Assembly (NCBI RefSeq): GCF_003315515.1
Contig: NZ_QNRY01000009.1
Location: 28,898-92,897 of the forward strand
Reading direction: 5' to 3'
DNA from: Brenneria salicis ATCC 15712 = DSM 30166
GTDB lineage: Bacteria; Pseudomonadota; Gammaproteobacteria; Enterobacterales; Enterobacteriaceae
DNA: 64,000 nucleotides
Position 1 is the first letter of the stretch. Each line of letters opens with the position of its first letter. The position numbers and the translations under genes were made by a program. Below are positions 41,081 through 50,756 of this stretch, one piece after another. The notes below the pieces were generated by a model that was given only the letters and a program-made list of their open reading frames with translations, made no database searches and was not told the DNA's origin.

Positions 41081-42049
41081 CTATTGTGGTGTAAAACGAC
41101 GTAAATGTTGAACGGTCGCCAACCAAGCGGCCAGCCAGCCGATCATTCCAGCGATAAGCAACAACAACAGGGATTCGTCCCAGCTTAATCCCTTGACGGT
41201 AAAGGTCGTACCGAACACCGAAGCCACCTGAGCGACGACGGAACCGAGCTTCCACACCAGCGCCTGAGAGAGGATCAAAGACAGCACCGCGCCGCCAAAC
41301 CCCATCACGGCTCCCCCGTTGAGAAACGGGCGCAAAATAAAGCCATCGGTCGCGCCAATCAACTTCATGACGTTAATGGTTTCGCGGCGGCTGAAGATAC
41401 TCAGACGCACGCTGTTGCCGATCACCAGAAACACCGCGATAACCATCAATATGCCAATGGTCGCCGCAATCTGGCCGACCAGCCCGGTCAGCGCAACCAG
41501 CCTTGCAAACCAGCTGTCATCCATGCGGACTTCATCCACGCCTGACGTGGCCGCCACGCGGTCGCGTAAGGTCGTCAATACGTCGGCGCTTTGGAAATTC
41601 ATTTTAGGGGTAATGATGGCAACCGCGGGCAGCGGATTCTCTTCCAACATATCCAGCGCGCCGCCAAAACCTGACCAGTTGCGAAATTCCCCCATGGCTT
41701 CATCACGCGACAAATAATTCACTTTATCGACGCCGTCTTCAGACTGAAGACGGGTGATCACCGCCTGCGCCGCGTTGTCATCAAGCGACTTATCCAGATA
41801 GACCGTCAATTGCGGCGAGGGATACCACTGGGTCGCCGCCTGACTGACGTTTTTCCACACCAGATAACAGATGCTGGGCAGAGCCAGAGAAATGGCGATC
41901 ACCATCACCGTCAATAGCGTCGCCAACGGTTGACGCAGCATATCGTCCAGCGTGTTGGTCCAGGCGTAACGCCACTGCTCCTGCCAGCCGCCGCGCAGCG
42001 CCTTTGCTTTCGTTCCGGGCTTTATCGCGTTACGCATGTTATTCGCCAT
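41081..42049 (-). CDS. ftsX: Cell-division membrane protein FtsX
   Basis: Permease-like partner of FtsE; passes ATP-dependent conformational signals to periplasmic murein hydrolase activators (EnvC) at the septum. 322 residues from the ATG at 42049 ([12 protein letters not shown]), which has GGGGG upstream inside ftsE. Four helices; periplasmic loop of about 110 residues after helix 1; last three helices in 215-315. Overlaps the ftsE 3' end, standard ftsYEX order. Confidence 0.94.
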   Translation of the reverse strand: MANNMRNAIKPGTKAKALRGGWQEQWRYAWTNTLDDMLRQPLATLLTVMVIAISLALPSICYLVWKNVSQAATQWYPSPQLTVYLDKSLDDNAAQAVITRLQSEDGVDKVNYLSRDEAMGEFRNWSGFGGALDMLEENPLPAVAIITPKMNFQSADVLTTLRDRVAATSGVDEVRMDDSWFARLVALTGLVGQIAATIGILMVIAVFLVIGNSVRLSIFSRRETINVMKLIGATDGFILRPFLNGGAVMGFGGAVLSLILSQALVWKLGSVVAQVASVFGTTFTVKGLSWDESLLLLLIAGMIGWLAAWLATVQHLRRFTPQ

Positions 42050-42710
42050 GATGATTTCCCCCAATCATGCGACCATCTGACAGCGTCAGAACCCGGTAAT
42101 TGCGACGGGCAATCAACCCGGTATCGTGGGTCGCCATCAGTACAGTAACGCCAACCCGGTTAAATTCTTCGAACAAACGCAAAATCCCCTCGGACAGCGC
42201 ATCATCCAGATTACCTGTCGGTTCGTCGGCCAGCAAAACGGCGGGTTTATTCACCACCGCGCGCGCAATACCGACCCGCTGCTGTTCGCCGCCGGAAAGC
42301 TGGATAGGATAATTACGGGCTTTATCCAGCAACCCCACCTTGTCCAGCGCCGCCGACACCCGACGACGAATATCTTCGCTGCTGGCGCCGGCAATGATGA
42401 GCGGCATCGCCACGTTGTCATAGATGGTTCTTTCCATCAGCAGATGATGATCCTGAAAAATCATGCCGATCTGACGGCGCAGAAACGGGACTTCACGTTT
42501 TTTCAGGCGGCTGATGTGATATCCGCTAAACAGAATCTGCCCCGCGCTGGGACGTTCAATGCCACAAATCAGTTTCAGCAGGGTACTTTTCCCCGCGCCT
42601 GAATGTCCGGTCAGAAACGCCATCTCTGCCGGACGCAGATGAAAATCCACCCCCTGCAATGCCTGACGCCCACCAAGATAAGCTTTACTGACCTGTTCAA
42701 AACGAATCAT
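42039..42710 (-). CDS. ftsE: Cell-division ATP-binding protein FtsE
   Basis: ATPase of the FtsEX septal complex, 223 residues. Walker [12 protein letters not shown]-loop [11 protein letters not shown], signature [13 protein letters not shown], Walker [13 protein letters not shown] and switch His in MATHDT are all present. Starts 5 bases after the ftsY stop. Confidence 0.96.
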   Translation of the reverse strand: MIRFEQVSKAYLGGRQALQGVDFHLRPAEMAFLTGHSGAGKSTLLKLICGIERPSAGQILFSGYHISRLKKREVPFLRRQIGMIFQDHHLLMERTIYDNVAMPLIIAGASSEDIRRRVSAALDKVGLLDKARNYPIQLSGGEQQRVGIARAVVNKPAVLLADEPTGNLDDALSEGILRLFEEFNRVGVTVLMATHDTGLIARRNYRVLTLSDGRMIGGNHHGE

Positions 42711-42715
42711 CCGTT

Positions 42716-43966
42716 TTAATCCTCTCGGGCAAAAAGTGCCTCAATAAAATCGTCAGCCTTGAATGGCCGCAAATCTTCGATACCTTCTCCCACCCCAATA
42801 TAGCGGATGGGAATGCCGAACTGGTCGGCAATGGCGAAAATCACCCCGCCTTTGGCGGTGCCGTCCAGCTTGGTCAGAGAAATCCCGGTCAAGCCGACCG
42901 CTTCATTGAACAGTTTCGCCTGGCTGACGGCGTTCTGTCCGGTGCTGGCATCCAGCGTCAACATCACTTCATGCGGCGCACCTTCATCCAGCTTCTTCAT
43001 CACGCGCACAATCTTTTTCAATTCTCCCATCAGATGCGCTTTGTTCTGCAATCTGCCCGCGGTGTCGGCAATCAGGACATCGACGCCTCGCGCTTTCGCC
43101 GCCTGAATCGCATCAAAAATCACCGACGCGGAATCAGCGCCGGTATGCTGCGCCACCACCGCGACATTGTTGCGCTGGCCCCAGACCTGAAGCTGCTCCA
43201 CCGCCGCGGCGCGGAACGTGTCCCCCGCAGCCAGCATCACGGATTTGCCCTGCGCCTGAAACTGGCGCGCCATCTTGCCAATCGTGGTGGTTTTACCGAC
43301 GCCGTTGACCCCGACCATCAGGATCACGTAAGGCGTTTTGCCGTCGATATTCAATGGTTCCTCAACTTTGTCGAGGATGGTCGCCATTTCTTCTTTCAGT
43401 TTAACAAAAAGCGCATCGGCATCTTTCAGTTGCCGGCGGTTGGCGTGTTCCGTCAGGCCGGTAATGATTTTGCGGGTGGTTTCCACGCCTACATCGGCAA
43501 TCAATAGCTGTTCTTCCAGTTGCTCAAACAAATCGTCGTCGATTTTCTTGCCGCGAAACAATCCGATAAATCCTGAACCGAGATTTTCTCGGGTTTTAAC
43601 CAGACTGCGTTTCAGGCGCGCGAAAAATCCTTCTTTCGTCGGACGATCTTGTTCCTGCGCCGCCACTGGCGGTTCATCCTGCGGACTCGCTTCCGGGAGA
43701 ATCGCGTCCGGCTCCGCCTCGATGATCGGTTCGCTTGCCACCGCGGGCGGCGGCGATGGTTGCGCCACGTCCACTGGCGCGATAGCCGCAGGCTTGGGAT
43801 CTTTTTCAACGATTTCAGCAGGCTGTTGTGCCTGACCCTGCGTCTCAGACAGTGCGGCGGGCGCCTCCTCGACGACCGGTTTCTCCTGCGGTTGCTTTTT
43901 TTGTTCTTCTTCCTGTTGCCCCAATCCTAACCAGGAAAAAAAACCGCGCTTCTTTTCTTTCGTCAT
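42716..43966 (-). CDS. ftsY: Signal recognition particle receptor
   Basis: Membrane-targeting GTPase that docks SRP-ribosome complexes at the translocon. 416 residues: acidic Pro/Gln/Glu-rich A domain (1-125), helical N domain, then the G domain with GVNGVGKTTTIGKMA, DTFRAAAVEQL, DTAGRL and TKLDGTAKGG. E. coli FtsY is 497 residues, the difference being in the variable A domain. The start at 43966 begins MTKEKKRGFFSWLGLG, the lipid-binding amphipathic helix; the longer reading to 44005 is unlikely. Confidence 0.95.
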   Translation of the reverse strand: MTKEKKRGFFSWLGLGQQEEEQKKQPQEKPVVEEAPAALSETQGQAQQPAEIVEKDPKPAAIAPVDVAQPSPPPAVASEPIIEAEPDAILPEASPQDEPPVAAQEQDRPTKEGFFARLKRSLVKTRENLGSGFIGLFRGKKIDDDLFEQLEEQLLIADVGVETTRKIITGLTEHANRRQLKDADALFVKLKEEMATILDKVEEPLNIDGKTPYVILMVGVNGVGKTTTIGKMARQFQAQGKSVMLAAGDTFRAAAVEQLQVWGQRNNVAVVAQHTGADSASVIFDAIQAAKARGVDVLIADTAGRLQNKAHLMGELKKIVRVMKKLDEGAPHEVMLTLDASTGQNAVSQAKLFNEAVGLTGISLTKLDGTAKGGVIFAIADQFGIPIRYIGVGEGIEDLRPFKADDFIEALFARED

Positions 43967-44219
43967 GTGCAATCGCGCTCCACGCCGCTCAGTGCAGCGA
44001 ATCAATCAATGAAAATCATAGTTAACCAATAAGTTTAACACTTTCCTGCCGACAGCAACACGCAGCCAGCGGGCGCAATAGCAGACAATCTCGGTAACGA
44101 AGTATTTCAGCTCCGATCTTAACATTCCCTCTACACGCAACCGCCGCTAGAATAGCGCCAGAAATTTTCTGGCCGCGCCAATATAATCATGATGCGGCAC
44201 AGCAGCGAACCTGTGAATT

Positions 44220-44819
44220 ATGGCTAAAAAAAACGCATCGCCAGCCGCCGGCCAGATCCGAATTATCGGCGGTCAGTGGCGCGGCAGAAAACTTCCGGTC
44301 CCGGATAGTCCGGGCTTACGACCGACAACCGATCGGGTGCGCGAAACGCTGTTCAACTGGCTGGCTCCCGTTATTCAGGAAGCCCGTTGCCTGGACTGTT
44401 TTGCCGGTAGCGGCGCGCTGGGCCTGGAAGCCTTATCGCGTTATGCGGCCCATGCCACATTATTGGAAGCCGAGCGAGCGGTAGCGCAACAATTAACGCA
44501 CAATCTGGCGCTGCTACGGGCGGAAAACGCGCAAGTCGTTCATACGGACACGCTGCGCTGGCTGGCGCAACCAGGACAACCCTTTGACGTGGTGTTTCTT
44601 GATCCGCCGTTTCGCAAAGATTTATTGAACCACACGCTATCTCTGCTGGAACAACAAGGCTGGCTGACGCCGGAGGCATGGATCTACGTGGAAACCGAGG
44701 CGGAAAATACACAATTGGCGATTCCGGGCAACTGGCTGCTTCACCGCGAAAAGATCGCCGGTCAGGTCGCTTACCGCTTGTACATTCGCCAATGCTCTTC
44801 TCAGCAAGCCGCGCAATGA
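44220..44819 (+). CDS. rsmD: 16S rRNA m2G966 methyltransferase
   Basis: Methylates N2 of G966 in 16S rRNA during 30S maturation. 199 residues, Rossmann fold: DCFAGSGALGLEALSR binds S-adenosylmethionine and DPPF at 128-131 is the catalytic motif. Divergent from ftsY, as in E. coli, and followed after 13 bases by yhhL. Confidence 0.96.
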   Translation: MAKKNASPAAGQIRIIGGQWRGRKLPVPDSPGLRPTTDRVRETLFNWLAPVIQEARCLDCFAGSGALGLEALSRYAAHATLLEAERAVAQQLTHNLALLRAENAQVVHTDTLRWLAQPGQPFDVVFLDPPFRKDLLNHTLSLLEQQGWLTPEAWIYVETEAENTQLAIPGNWLLHREKIAGQVAYRLYIRQCSSQQAAQ

Positions 44820-44832
44820 CATTAAGAGGTAG

Positions 44833-45117
44833 ATGATGATATGGATTAATCTGGGACGACTGCTGATGCTGGGCGTGTGGGGTTTTCTGGTTTTTAACCT
44901 GCTCCACCCGTTTCCCCGGCCACTGAACATTTTCATGACGGTGGCGATGGTATTTATGATCCTGATGCATGGCTTTCAACTGCTGTTGCTGAAATCCAGC
45001 CAGCCCAAAGACGGCCCATCACTCAGTCAGGCGCTGCAAGCACGCATTTTTCTGTTTGGCGTGTTTGAGTTACTGGCCTGGCAAAAGAAACAGCCCAGGC
45101 AGCCCCCCAAGCTCTGA
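44833..45117 (+). CDS. yhhL: DUF1145 membrane protein (YhhL)
   Basis: Small inner-membrane protein of unknown function, 94 residues with two predicted helices (about 7-27 and 33-53) and a basic, Pro-rich tail. Conserved directly after rsmD in enterobacteria. AGAGGT precedes a double ATG; the first is used. Confidence 0.85.
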   Translation: MMIWINLGRLLMLGVWGFLVFNLLHPFPRPLNIFMTVAMVFMILMHGFQLLLLKSSQPKDGPSLSQALQARIFLFGVFELLAWQKKQPRQPPKL

Positions 45118-45177
45118 TGTGCAAGGCGCAGAATCAAGGCGGAACCCTGACGACAACGGCGGAAACGAGTCCATTTA

Positions 45178-45498
45178 TCAGGGCTTCTTACCGGGAAGAT
45201 AAGGGAAATGCATCACGTTATCCCCCAGTTCGGAAATCCGGGCGCTGCCTTTTTCCGTCACCGCATCAATGCGAATAATCGCCTGCAAGGGAATAAAACT
45301 GCGGCTAACGCCGGAGAATTCCGTTTTGAGCTTTTCTGTCGACGGATCAACCAGCACCGTTGATTGGCTATCGAAGACGAAGTCGGCAATTTCAATAAAA
45401 CCGAACAAACTGCTCGACGCTAATTCACGTACATAAAGCTGGTAGTTCTTACCGTTATTAATGAATTGAATACGATACAGTGCAGGTTCATTACTCAT
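45178..45498 (-). CDS. DUF1820 protein
   Basis: Cytoplasmic protein of 106 residues with no signal peptide or membrane helix; beta-rich, beginning ALYRIQFINNGKNYQLYVREL, the DUF1820 pattern. Function unknown. Sits between convergent yhhL and divergent yhhN. E. coli has a different gene (yhhM) at this place. Confidence 0.8.
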   Translation of the reverse strand: MSNEPALYRIQFINNGKNYQLYVRELASSSLFGFIEIADFVFDSQSTVLVDPSTEKLKTEFSGVSRSFIPLQAIIRIDAVTEKGSARISELGDNVMHFPYLPGKKP

Positions 45499-45663
45499 TC
45501 AACACTACTCTCCTTCAAGAGACGTTACGGCATTCATCAGCAGTAAAAACAGTTCGATAAAATAACATGAAGCACAGGTATTCGCATCTGTCTCACCCGA
45601 TGTTGTTTATACTCACAACAATAATCACAACACCCCTTACGCCAAACAAAGAAAGGATAGGCT

Positions 45664-46293
45664 ATGCTCTGGTCATTTATCGCCGTACTTTTCTCCGGCT
45701 GGTTATACGTTGACGCCAGCTATCGTGGTCCGGCGTGGCAACGCTGGCTGTTCAAGCCGGTCACAATATTGCTGTTGCTGGCGCTGGCCTGGCAAACGCC
45801 GTTTCTGAGCGTATCAGGCTATCTGATCGTCGCCGGATTACTGGCAACCCTGGTCGCCGACATGCTGTTGTTACTGCCGACGCAGCGCCTGCTGTATGCC
45901 TTCACCGCCTATTTCGGCGCCCACCTGCTTTACACCCTCAGTTTTTTTACCAGCCAGATGGCGCTGACCTTCTTCTGGCCGCTGGCGTTGACGCTGGTAC
46001 TGTTGGCCACTATTTTGATCGCCCTTATCTGGAGCCGACTGGATGATCAACGCTGGCCAGCCTGCGCTTTTATTCTTATGACCACCCTGATGGTCTGGGT
46101 TGCCGGGGAGCGTTATTTCGCACTGGGAAGCGACCATAACTTCTCCCTGCTGGCCGGCTGCGCGCTGCTGTTTATCGCCCACGCCGCGTGGTTGATCCAC
46201 CATTACCGGATTAATTTCCGCGCACATCAGGTCATCGTGGCGATCGGCTATTTTGGCGGACATTTCCTTATCGTTCGATCGCTCTATTTTTAA
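45664..46293 (+). CDS. yhhN: YhhN family membrane protein
   Basis: Integral membrane protein of 209 residues with about eight hydrophobic helices, TMEM86-like; the eukaryotic relatives hydrolyse lysoplasmalogens, but activity of the bacterial protein is not established. Conserved before zntA in enterobacteria. GGATAG-like ribosome site before the ATG. Confidence 0.88.
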   Translation: MLWSFIAVLFSGWLYVDASYRGPAWQRWLFKPVTILLLLALAWQTPFLSVSGYLIVAGLLATLVADMLLLLPTQRLLYAFTAYFGAHLLYTLSFFTSQMALTFFWPLALTLVLLATILIALIWSRLDDQRWPACAFILMTTLMVWVAGERYFALGSDHNFSLLAGCALLFIAHAAWLIHHYRINFRAHQVIVAIGYFGGHFLIVRSLYF

Positions 46294-46384
46294 CGCCGAC
46301 GACGCACGCGAAATACTGGAGTCACCGCCTATAACGGTGTAAAGTTTCTGATGAGAATCACTATCATCAACACAGGAGGAAGGT

Positions 46385-48706
46385 ATGCATTCTCATCAGC
46401 ACCACCATCACAGCGGTGAAAAATCAGCCTGCTGCCACGCTCATGCAAAACCTGTATCACATGCGGAAAAAAGCTGCTGCGCGGTAAAACATGCGTCCGG
46501 GGCCGTGATCGATACCGGTCGAGGCCCTGATAACAGCGCATCGGAAAGCGGCGATAATGCCGATTCAGACGACCCCGACGGCGGAGACAGCGATCACCCC
46601 GGTTCCCATCAGCGTTTTAGCTGGAAAATCAGCGGTATGGATTGTCCAAGCTGCGCCCGTAAAATTGAAAATGCAGTAAAAAATCTCCAGGGCATCGAAC
46701 ACGTCAATGTGTTGTTCGCCACCGAAAAACTGGTGATAGCCGCCCGCCACGATGTACGTTCACAAGTACAACAAGCGGTTTCGCAAGTGGGTTTCACCCT
46801 GCAGGACATTGCGCCCAATATGCCGCCTTCTGCGGAGCAACGCGGTTTTATCCCCGGCAATTTTCTTCACGAATATGGTTTCCTGATCCTCTTTATATCG
46901 CTGACCGCAATAAGCTGGGGCGTATCGTTATTTAATGATTCGCTCGGCGAGATTGCGTTTATCGCCACCACCGTTGTGGGCCTCATTCCCGTACTGAAAA
47001 AGGCCGTACAACTTGCCCGCTCCGGCACGCCGTTCGCGATTGAAACACTGATGAGCGTAGCCTCCATCGGCGCACTGCTGATCGGGGCGACAACCGAAGC
47101 CACTGTGGTTCTGCTGCTGTTTATGCTGGGCGAACGGCTGGAAGCCTATGCCGCCAACCGTGCGCGACAAGGCGTGACCGCATTGATGGCCCTGATGCCC
47201 GAAGACGCTATCGTTATCAGAAACGAACGTCGCGTTAAGGTGCCCATCGCCAGCCTGTTACCCGGTGATGTCATTGAAGTCGCCCCAGGCGGACGGCTGC
47301 CGGCCGATGCGGAATTACTGCGCGCGGAAGCCAGTTTTGATGAAAGCGCCCTGACCGGCGAGTCGGTGCCTGTTGAACGCGCCGTGGGCGACAAGATCGC
47401 CGCCGGTAGCCTGTGTGTCGATAAAATGGTGCAACTGCGCGTCATTTCACAGCCGGGCAACAACGCCATCGACCGCATTCTGCAATTGATAGAAGAAGCC
47501 GAGACGCGCCGCGCGCCGATCGAGCGTTTCCTTGATCGCTTCAGCCGCTACTACACGCCAGCCATCATGCTGCTATCATTGCTGGTGATCGTCATCCCGC
47601 CGCTGTTGATGGGTCAGCCCTGGCAGGAATGGATTTATCGCGGTCTGACGCTGTTGCTGATTGGCTGTCCTTGTGCGCTGGTGATTTCCACACCGGCCGC
47701 CATTACCTCCGGTTTGGCGGCGGCAACCCGTCAGGGCGCGCTGATCAAAGGGGGCGCGGCCCTGGAAGCACTGGGCGGCATCCGCATCATCGCCTTTGAT
47801 AAAACCGGCACCCTGACCGAAGGCAAACCACAGGTTACCGATGTTTTACCGGCGAATGGCGTGAGTGAAGCCGCGCTGCTGGCGCGAACCGCGGCGATCG
47901 AATCCGGTTCACACCACCCGCTGGCGCAAGCGATTGTGCAACATGCGCGGGCGACCAACCCATTTCTGCCCATCGCGGAAGATCGCCGCGCATTAGCCGG
48001 TATCGGGGTGGAAGGCACCATTGCGGGCAGGCGGATTCAGGTGAGTTCACCCGCCCGACTGACCGCGGAGACGCTGGACACCCGCTGGCAACAGCAGGTT
48101 GATACGCTGGAAAGCGCGGGCAAGACGGTGGTTGTGGTACAGGAAGATGGCCGCGTGCAGGGCTTGCTGGCATTGCGCGATACGCTGCGCAACGATGCGC
48201 GCGCAGCACTGGCCGCGTTACAGGCCATGAATATACGCTGTATCATGCTCACCGGCGATAATCCGCGGGCGGCGGCGGCAATCGCTGCCGATTTGGGTAT
48301 CGATCACCGGGCGGGTTTACTGCCCGCCGACAAAGTGACCGCCGTAAGCGAGCTTAATCAGCAACATCCGGTCGCTATGGTGGGCGATGGCATCAACGAT
48401 GCGCCGGCCATGAAAGCTTCGACAATCGGTATTGCGATGGGAAGCGGCACCGACGTGGCGCTGGAAACGGCTGACGCCGCCCTGACACACAGTCGCCTTG
48501 GCGGATTAGCCAGCATGATCCGGCTGTCACGGGCGACGCACCTGAATATTCGGCAGAATATTACCATCGCCCTGGGGCTGAAAGCGGTCTTCCTGATCAC
48601 CAGTATTCTGGGCATTACCGGGCTGTGGCTGGCGGTATTGGCGGATTCCGGCGCGACGGCGTTGGTCACCGCCAACGCGTTGCGGTTGCTCAAAAAACAG
48701 GATTAA
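46385..48706 (+). CDS. zntA: Zinc/cadmium/lead-exporting P-type ATPase
   Basis: P1B-type ATPase that pumps Zn2+, Cd2+ and Pb2+ out of the cytoplasm. 773 residues: a His/Cys/acid-rich leader (1-76; HQHHHH, two Cys-Cys pairs), heavy-metal domain with GMDCPSC (Cys87, Cys90), membrane site CPC at 428-430, phosphorylation Asp472 in DKTGTLTEG, ATP domain and hinge GDGINDAPAMK. The leader is more His-rich than that of E. coli ZntA. AGGAGGA precedes the ATG. Upstream bases include ACTGGAGTC, a partial resemblance to the ZntR operator, not enough to call. Confidence 0.96.
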   Translation: MHSHQHHHHSGEKSACCHAHAKPVSHAEKSCCAVKHASGAVIDTGRGPDNSASESGDNADSDDPDGGDSDHPGSHQRFSWKISGMDCPSCARKIENAVKNLQGIEHVNVLFATEKLVIAARHDVRSQVQQAVSQVGFTLQDIAPNMPPSAEQRGFIPGNFLHEYGFLILFISLTAISWGVSLFNDSLGEIAFIATTVVGLIPVLKKAVQLARSGTPFAIETLMSVASIGALLIGATTEATVVLLLFMLGERLEAYAANRARQGVTALMALMPEDAIVIRNERRVKVPIASLLPGDVIEVAPGGRLPADAELLRAEASFDESALTGESVPVERAVGDKIAAGSLCVDKMVQLRVISQPGNNAIDRILQLIEEAETRRAPIERFLDRFSRYYTPAIMLLSLLVIVIPPLLMGQPWQEWIYRGLTLLLIGCPCALVISTPAAITSGLAAATRQGALIKGGAALEALGGIRIIAFDKTGTLTEGKPQVTDVLPANGVSEAALLARTAAIESGSHHPLAQAIVQHARATNPFLPIAEDRRALAGIGVEGTIAGRRIQVSSPARLTAETLDTRWQQQVDTLESAGKTVVVVQEDGRVQGLLALRDTLRNDARAALAALQAMNIRCIMLTGDNPRAAAAIAADLGIDHRAGLLPADKVTAVSELNQQHPVAMVGDGINDAPAMKASTIGIAMGSGTDVALETADAALTHSRLGGLASMIRLSRATHLNIRQNITIALGLKAVFLITSILGITGLWLAVLADSGATALVTANALRLLKKQD

Positions 48707-48715
48707 TAAAGACCG

Positions 48716-48747
48716 TTCAACGCCCTGTACGACAGGGCGTTGAATTT
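48716..48747. terminator. Terminator between zntA and tusA
   Basis: Perfect 12-bp stem TTCAACGCCCTG/CAGGGCGTTGAA with a 5-base loop between the convergent stops. A short T-tract follows on the plus strand and the minus strand also ends T-rich, so it can serve both genes. Confidence 0.8.
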
Positions 48748-49009
48748 AACCGCCTTTGACTTGCGGGCAGCCTTTGCGCAACAGGTAACGATAGGGAAGT
48801 TGCTCGGTCATCTGCGCCAGCAAGTCATGCTCCATATAACGGCAGAAGCCCGGAATATCACGGGTCGTCGCGGGATCGTCCGCAATCACCAGCAACGTTT
48901 GTCCAGACACCATCTCGCGCACCGTTTTACGCACCATCATCACCGGTTCGGGACAGCGCAGTCCCTGAGCATCAAGGGTTTTATCAGGATTGGCGAAGGG
49001 ATCGGTCAT
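48746..49009 (-). CDS. tusA: Sulfur-transfer protein TusA
   Basis: Accepts persulfide sulfur from IscS and passes it to TusBCD-E for 2-thiouridine at tRNA position 34, also feeding molybdenum cofactor synthesis. 87 residues with the reactive Cys in LRCPEPVMM and the [13 protein letters not shown] block. The start at 49009 (MTDPFANPD) matches E. coli; upstream in-frame ATGs are not conserved. Confidence 0.95.
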   Translation of the reverse strand: MTDPFANPDKTLDAQGLRCPEPVMMVRKTVREMVSGQTLLVIADDPATTRDIPGFCRYMEHDLLAQMTEQLPYRYLLRKGCPQVKGG

Positions 49010-49116
49010 CAACATTCTCTGTGGTAGGGGATTATAAAACCGGCTTAGTTTACGCCGGAGATTCTGTGACGCAAGCCACGACAATATTTACGCAAAGAAC
49101 AACCATTTTGTCAGCG

Positions 49117-49200
49117 AAACAATTCAGTTAGCAAAACAGTTCAGCCAGCAAAACGATTGCGTTACCAAAAAAATTGCATTCCCAAAGCAATTGCGTATCA
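49117..49200. repeat. Five degenerate 17-base tandem repeats
   Basis: Units at 49117, 49134, 49151, 49168 and 49185, each beginning AAA or AAG with the pattern AAACAATTCAGTTAGCA or close variants such as AAACGATTGCGTTACCA. They lie between divergent tusA and yhhQ. Confidence 0.75.
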
Positions 49201-49278
49201 TGCCGCCGCGTTGCTGAAAAAAACAGCGCACGATGATTTCTTGGGTTCCCTAACCCCAATAACCAAAAAGGTCACATC

Positions 49279-50010
49279 ATGTATCGTTTCACTCCCCGGC
49301 AGCGACTGACGGCGCTGATCTGGCTGTCGTTGTTTCATATTCTGATCATTACTTCCAGTAACTTTCTGGTCCAGCTTCCGGTTGCCCTCTTCGGTTTTCA
49401 TACCACCTGTGGCGCGTTTACCTTTCCCTTTATCTTTCTGGCGACCGATCTGACCGTGCGGATTTTCGGCGCGCCGCTGGCACGCCGTATTATTTTGACC
49501 GTGATGGCGCCTGCACTGGTGATTTCTTATGTCATTTCCGCGCTGTTCTATCAGGGCGTGTGGCAAGGGTTTGCATCGCTGAGTCAGGTGAACATCGTGG
49601 TTGCCCGCATTGCCTGCGCCAGCTTTATGGCTTACGTTCTGGGTCAGATACTGGATGTGCATGTCTTTAACCGCTTGCGCCAGCGCAATGTCTGGTGGGT
49701 CGCCCCGGCGGTTTCCACGTTGTTCGGCAATTTCAGCGACACGTTGGCCTTTTTCTTTATTGCCTTCTACCGCAGCACCGATCCTTTCATGGCCGCAAAC
49801 TGGGTTGAAATCGCGCTGGTGGATTACACATTCAAGCTACTGATCAGCCTGATTTTCTTCCTGCCGATGTATGGCGTTATGCTGAATATGGCGCTGAAAC
49901 GGCTGAGTGAACGGCAAGAAGCGATTTCCTATCGGTCGGTCGAAAACAGAAGCCGACCTTGCCGCCGCATGGCGGCAAGGTCGGCGGCAAACCAACGCCG
50001 ACATTTGTAA
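49279..50010 (+). CDS. yhhQ: Queuosine precursor (preQ0/preQ1) transporter
   Basis: Vitamin-uptake-type membrane protein of the VUT/ECF family that imports 7-cyano-7-deazaguanine for tRNA queuosine. 243 residues, about six helices, with ITSSNFLVQLPV, FPFIFLATDLTVRIFG and FGNFSDTLAFFFIAF. E. coli YhhQ is 221 residues; the extra C-terminal part is encoded across a 15-bp perfect palindrome and looks like acquired tail. GFHTTCGAF carries Cys where E. coli has Trp. Start context is adequate; no alternative needed. Confidence 0.93.
   Translation: MYRFTPRQRLTALIWLSLFHILIITSSNFLVQLPVALFGFHTTCGAFTFPFIFLATDLTVRIFGAPLARRIILTVMAPALVISYVISALFYQGVWQGFASLSQVNIVVARIACASFMAYVLGQILDVHVFNRLRQRNVWWVAPAVSTLFGNFSDTLAFFFIAFYRSTDPFMAANWVEIALVDYTFKLLISLIFFLPMYGVMLNMALKRLSERQEAISYRSVENRSRPCRRMAARSAANQRRHL
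49952..49985. repeat. 15-bp perfect palindromic hairpin within the yhhQ 3' end
   Basis: GCCGACCTTGCCGCC (49952-49966), loop GCAT, then its exact complement at 49971-49985. No T-run follows, so it is more like a mobile palindromic repeat or mRNA-end stabiliser than a terminator. Confidence 0.8.
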
Positions 50011-50119
50011 AAATCGTCCCTGTGGCCCAACGGTTTGCAACAACAAAATGCTTGTTTTTGCTATCTGAATAGGGTGCCATACTGTTATCACCTGTTGAAA
50101 AATGAGAGAAAGGGAACCC

Positions 50120-50686
50120 ATGTCGAATTTAGTAAAATACCTCGGCGTCAGCCTTCTGGTGACTGTTCTGGCGGCCTGTGATGGAAAAACGGACGATACC
50201 GCAAACGCCCCCGCATCAGACAAACCGGCGGCAGAAGCCGCTGCCAGCAAGACGTTAGAATTATTATCCGGCAAAGTCGTCTTTACGTTGCCAGCCGATA
50301 TGCAGGATCAAAGCGGTAAGTTGGGGACGCAGGCCAACAACATGCATGTGTACGCCAATGATAACGGACAAAAAGCGGTTATCGTGATCCTGGGCGATAA
50401 CACCACGGAAGAGCTTTCCGTGCTGACACAACGTCTGGAAGATCAGCAGCGCACGCGCGACGCAAACCTTCAGGTTGTGACCAACAAAACCATCGACATT
50501 GATGGACAGAAGCTGCAACAGTTGGACAGCATCATCACCAGCAGCGGACAGCAGGCTTACTCCTCAGTGGTGTTGGGAAAAGTGGATAACCGCTTGCTGA
50601 CCTTGCAGATTACCCTGCCCGCGGATAATCAACAGCAGGCTCAGACCGAAGCGGAAAGCATCATCCAGACGCTGAAACTGAAATAA
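50120..50686 (+). CDS. dcrB: DcrB lipoprotein, DUF1795
   Basis: Inner-membrane/periplasmic lipoprotein needed by some phages for DNA entry and linked to lipoprotein maturation in E. coli. 188 residues; lipobox LVTVLAAC with lipidated Cys after about 19 residues, then a short acidic Ala-rich linker and the DUF1795 fold. Start at 50120 with AAAGGGAAC upstream. It is in the same fold family as the Eag chaperone at 59328. Confidence 0.93.
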   Translation: MSNLVKYLGVSLLVTVLAACDGKTDDTANAPASDKPAAEAAASKTLELLSGKVVFTLPADMQDQSGKLGTQANNMHVYANDNGQKAVIVILGDNTTEELSVLTQRLEDQQRTRDANLQVVTNKTIDIDGQKLQQLDSIITSSGQQAYSSVVLGKVDNRLLTLQITLPADNQQQAQTEAESIIQTLKLK

Positions 50687-50712
50687 ACGTTAACCGCGGA
50701 TTATCTTTCTTA

Positions 50713-50747
50713 TGGCGGACAATCCTTGCCCGCCACTGCGTTTTTTT
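50713..50747 (+). terminator. Terminator after dcrB
   Basis: Six-bp stem TGGCGG/CCGCCA with an 11-base loop and seven T five bases further on. The flavoprotein gene converges from the right. Confidence 0.5.
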
Positions 50748-50756
50748 AACTGGTTT

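Noticed and set aside
46310..46350. ZntR operator upstream of zntA
   Set aside because: Only a partial half-site (ACTGGAGTC) and a short CACCG/CGGTG inverted repeat are visible; the full ZntR dyad is missing.
49952..49985. yhhQ-end palindrome as an intrinsic terminator
   Set aside because: No T-run follows on either side; it lies inside the coding frame.
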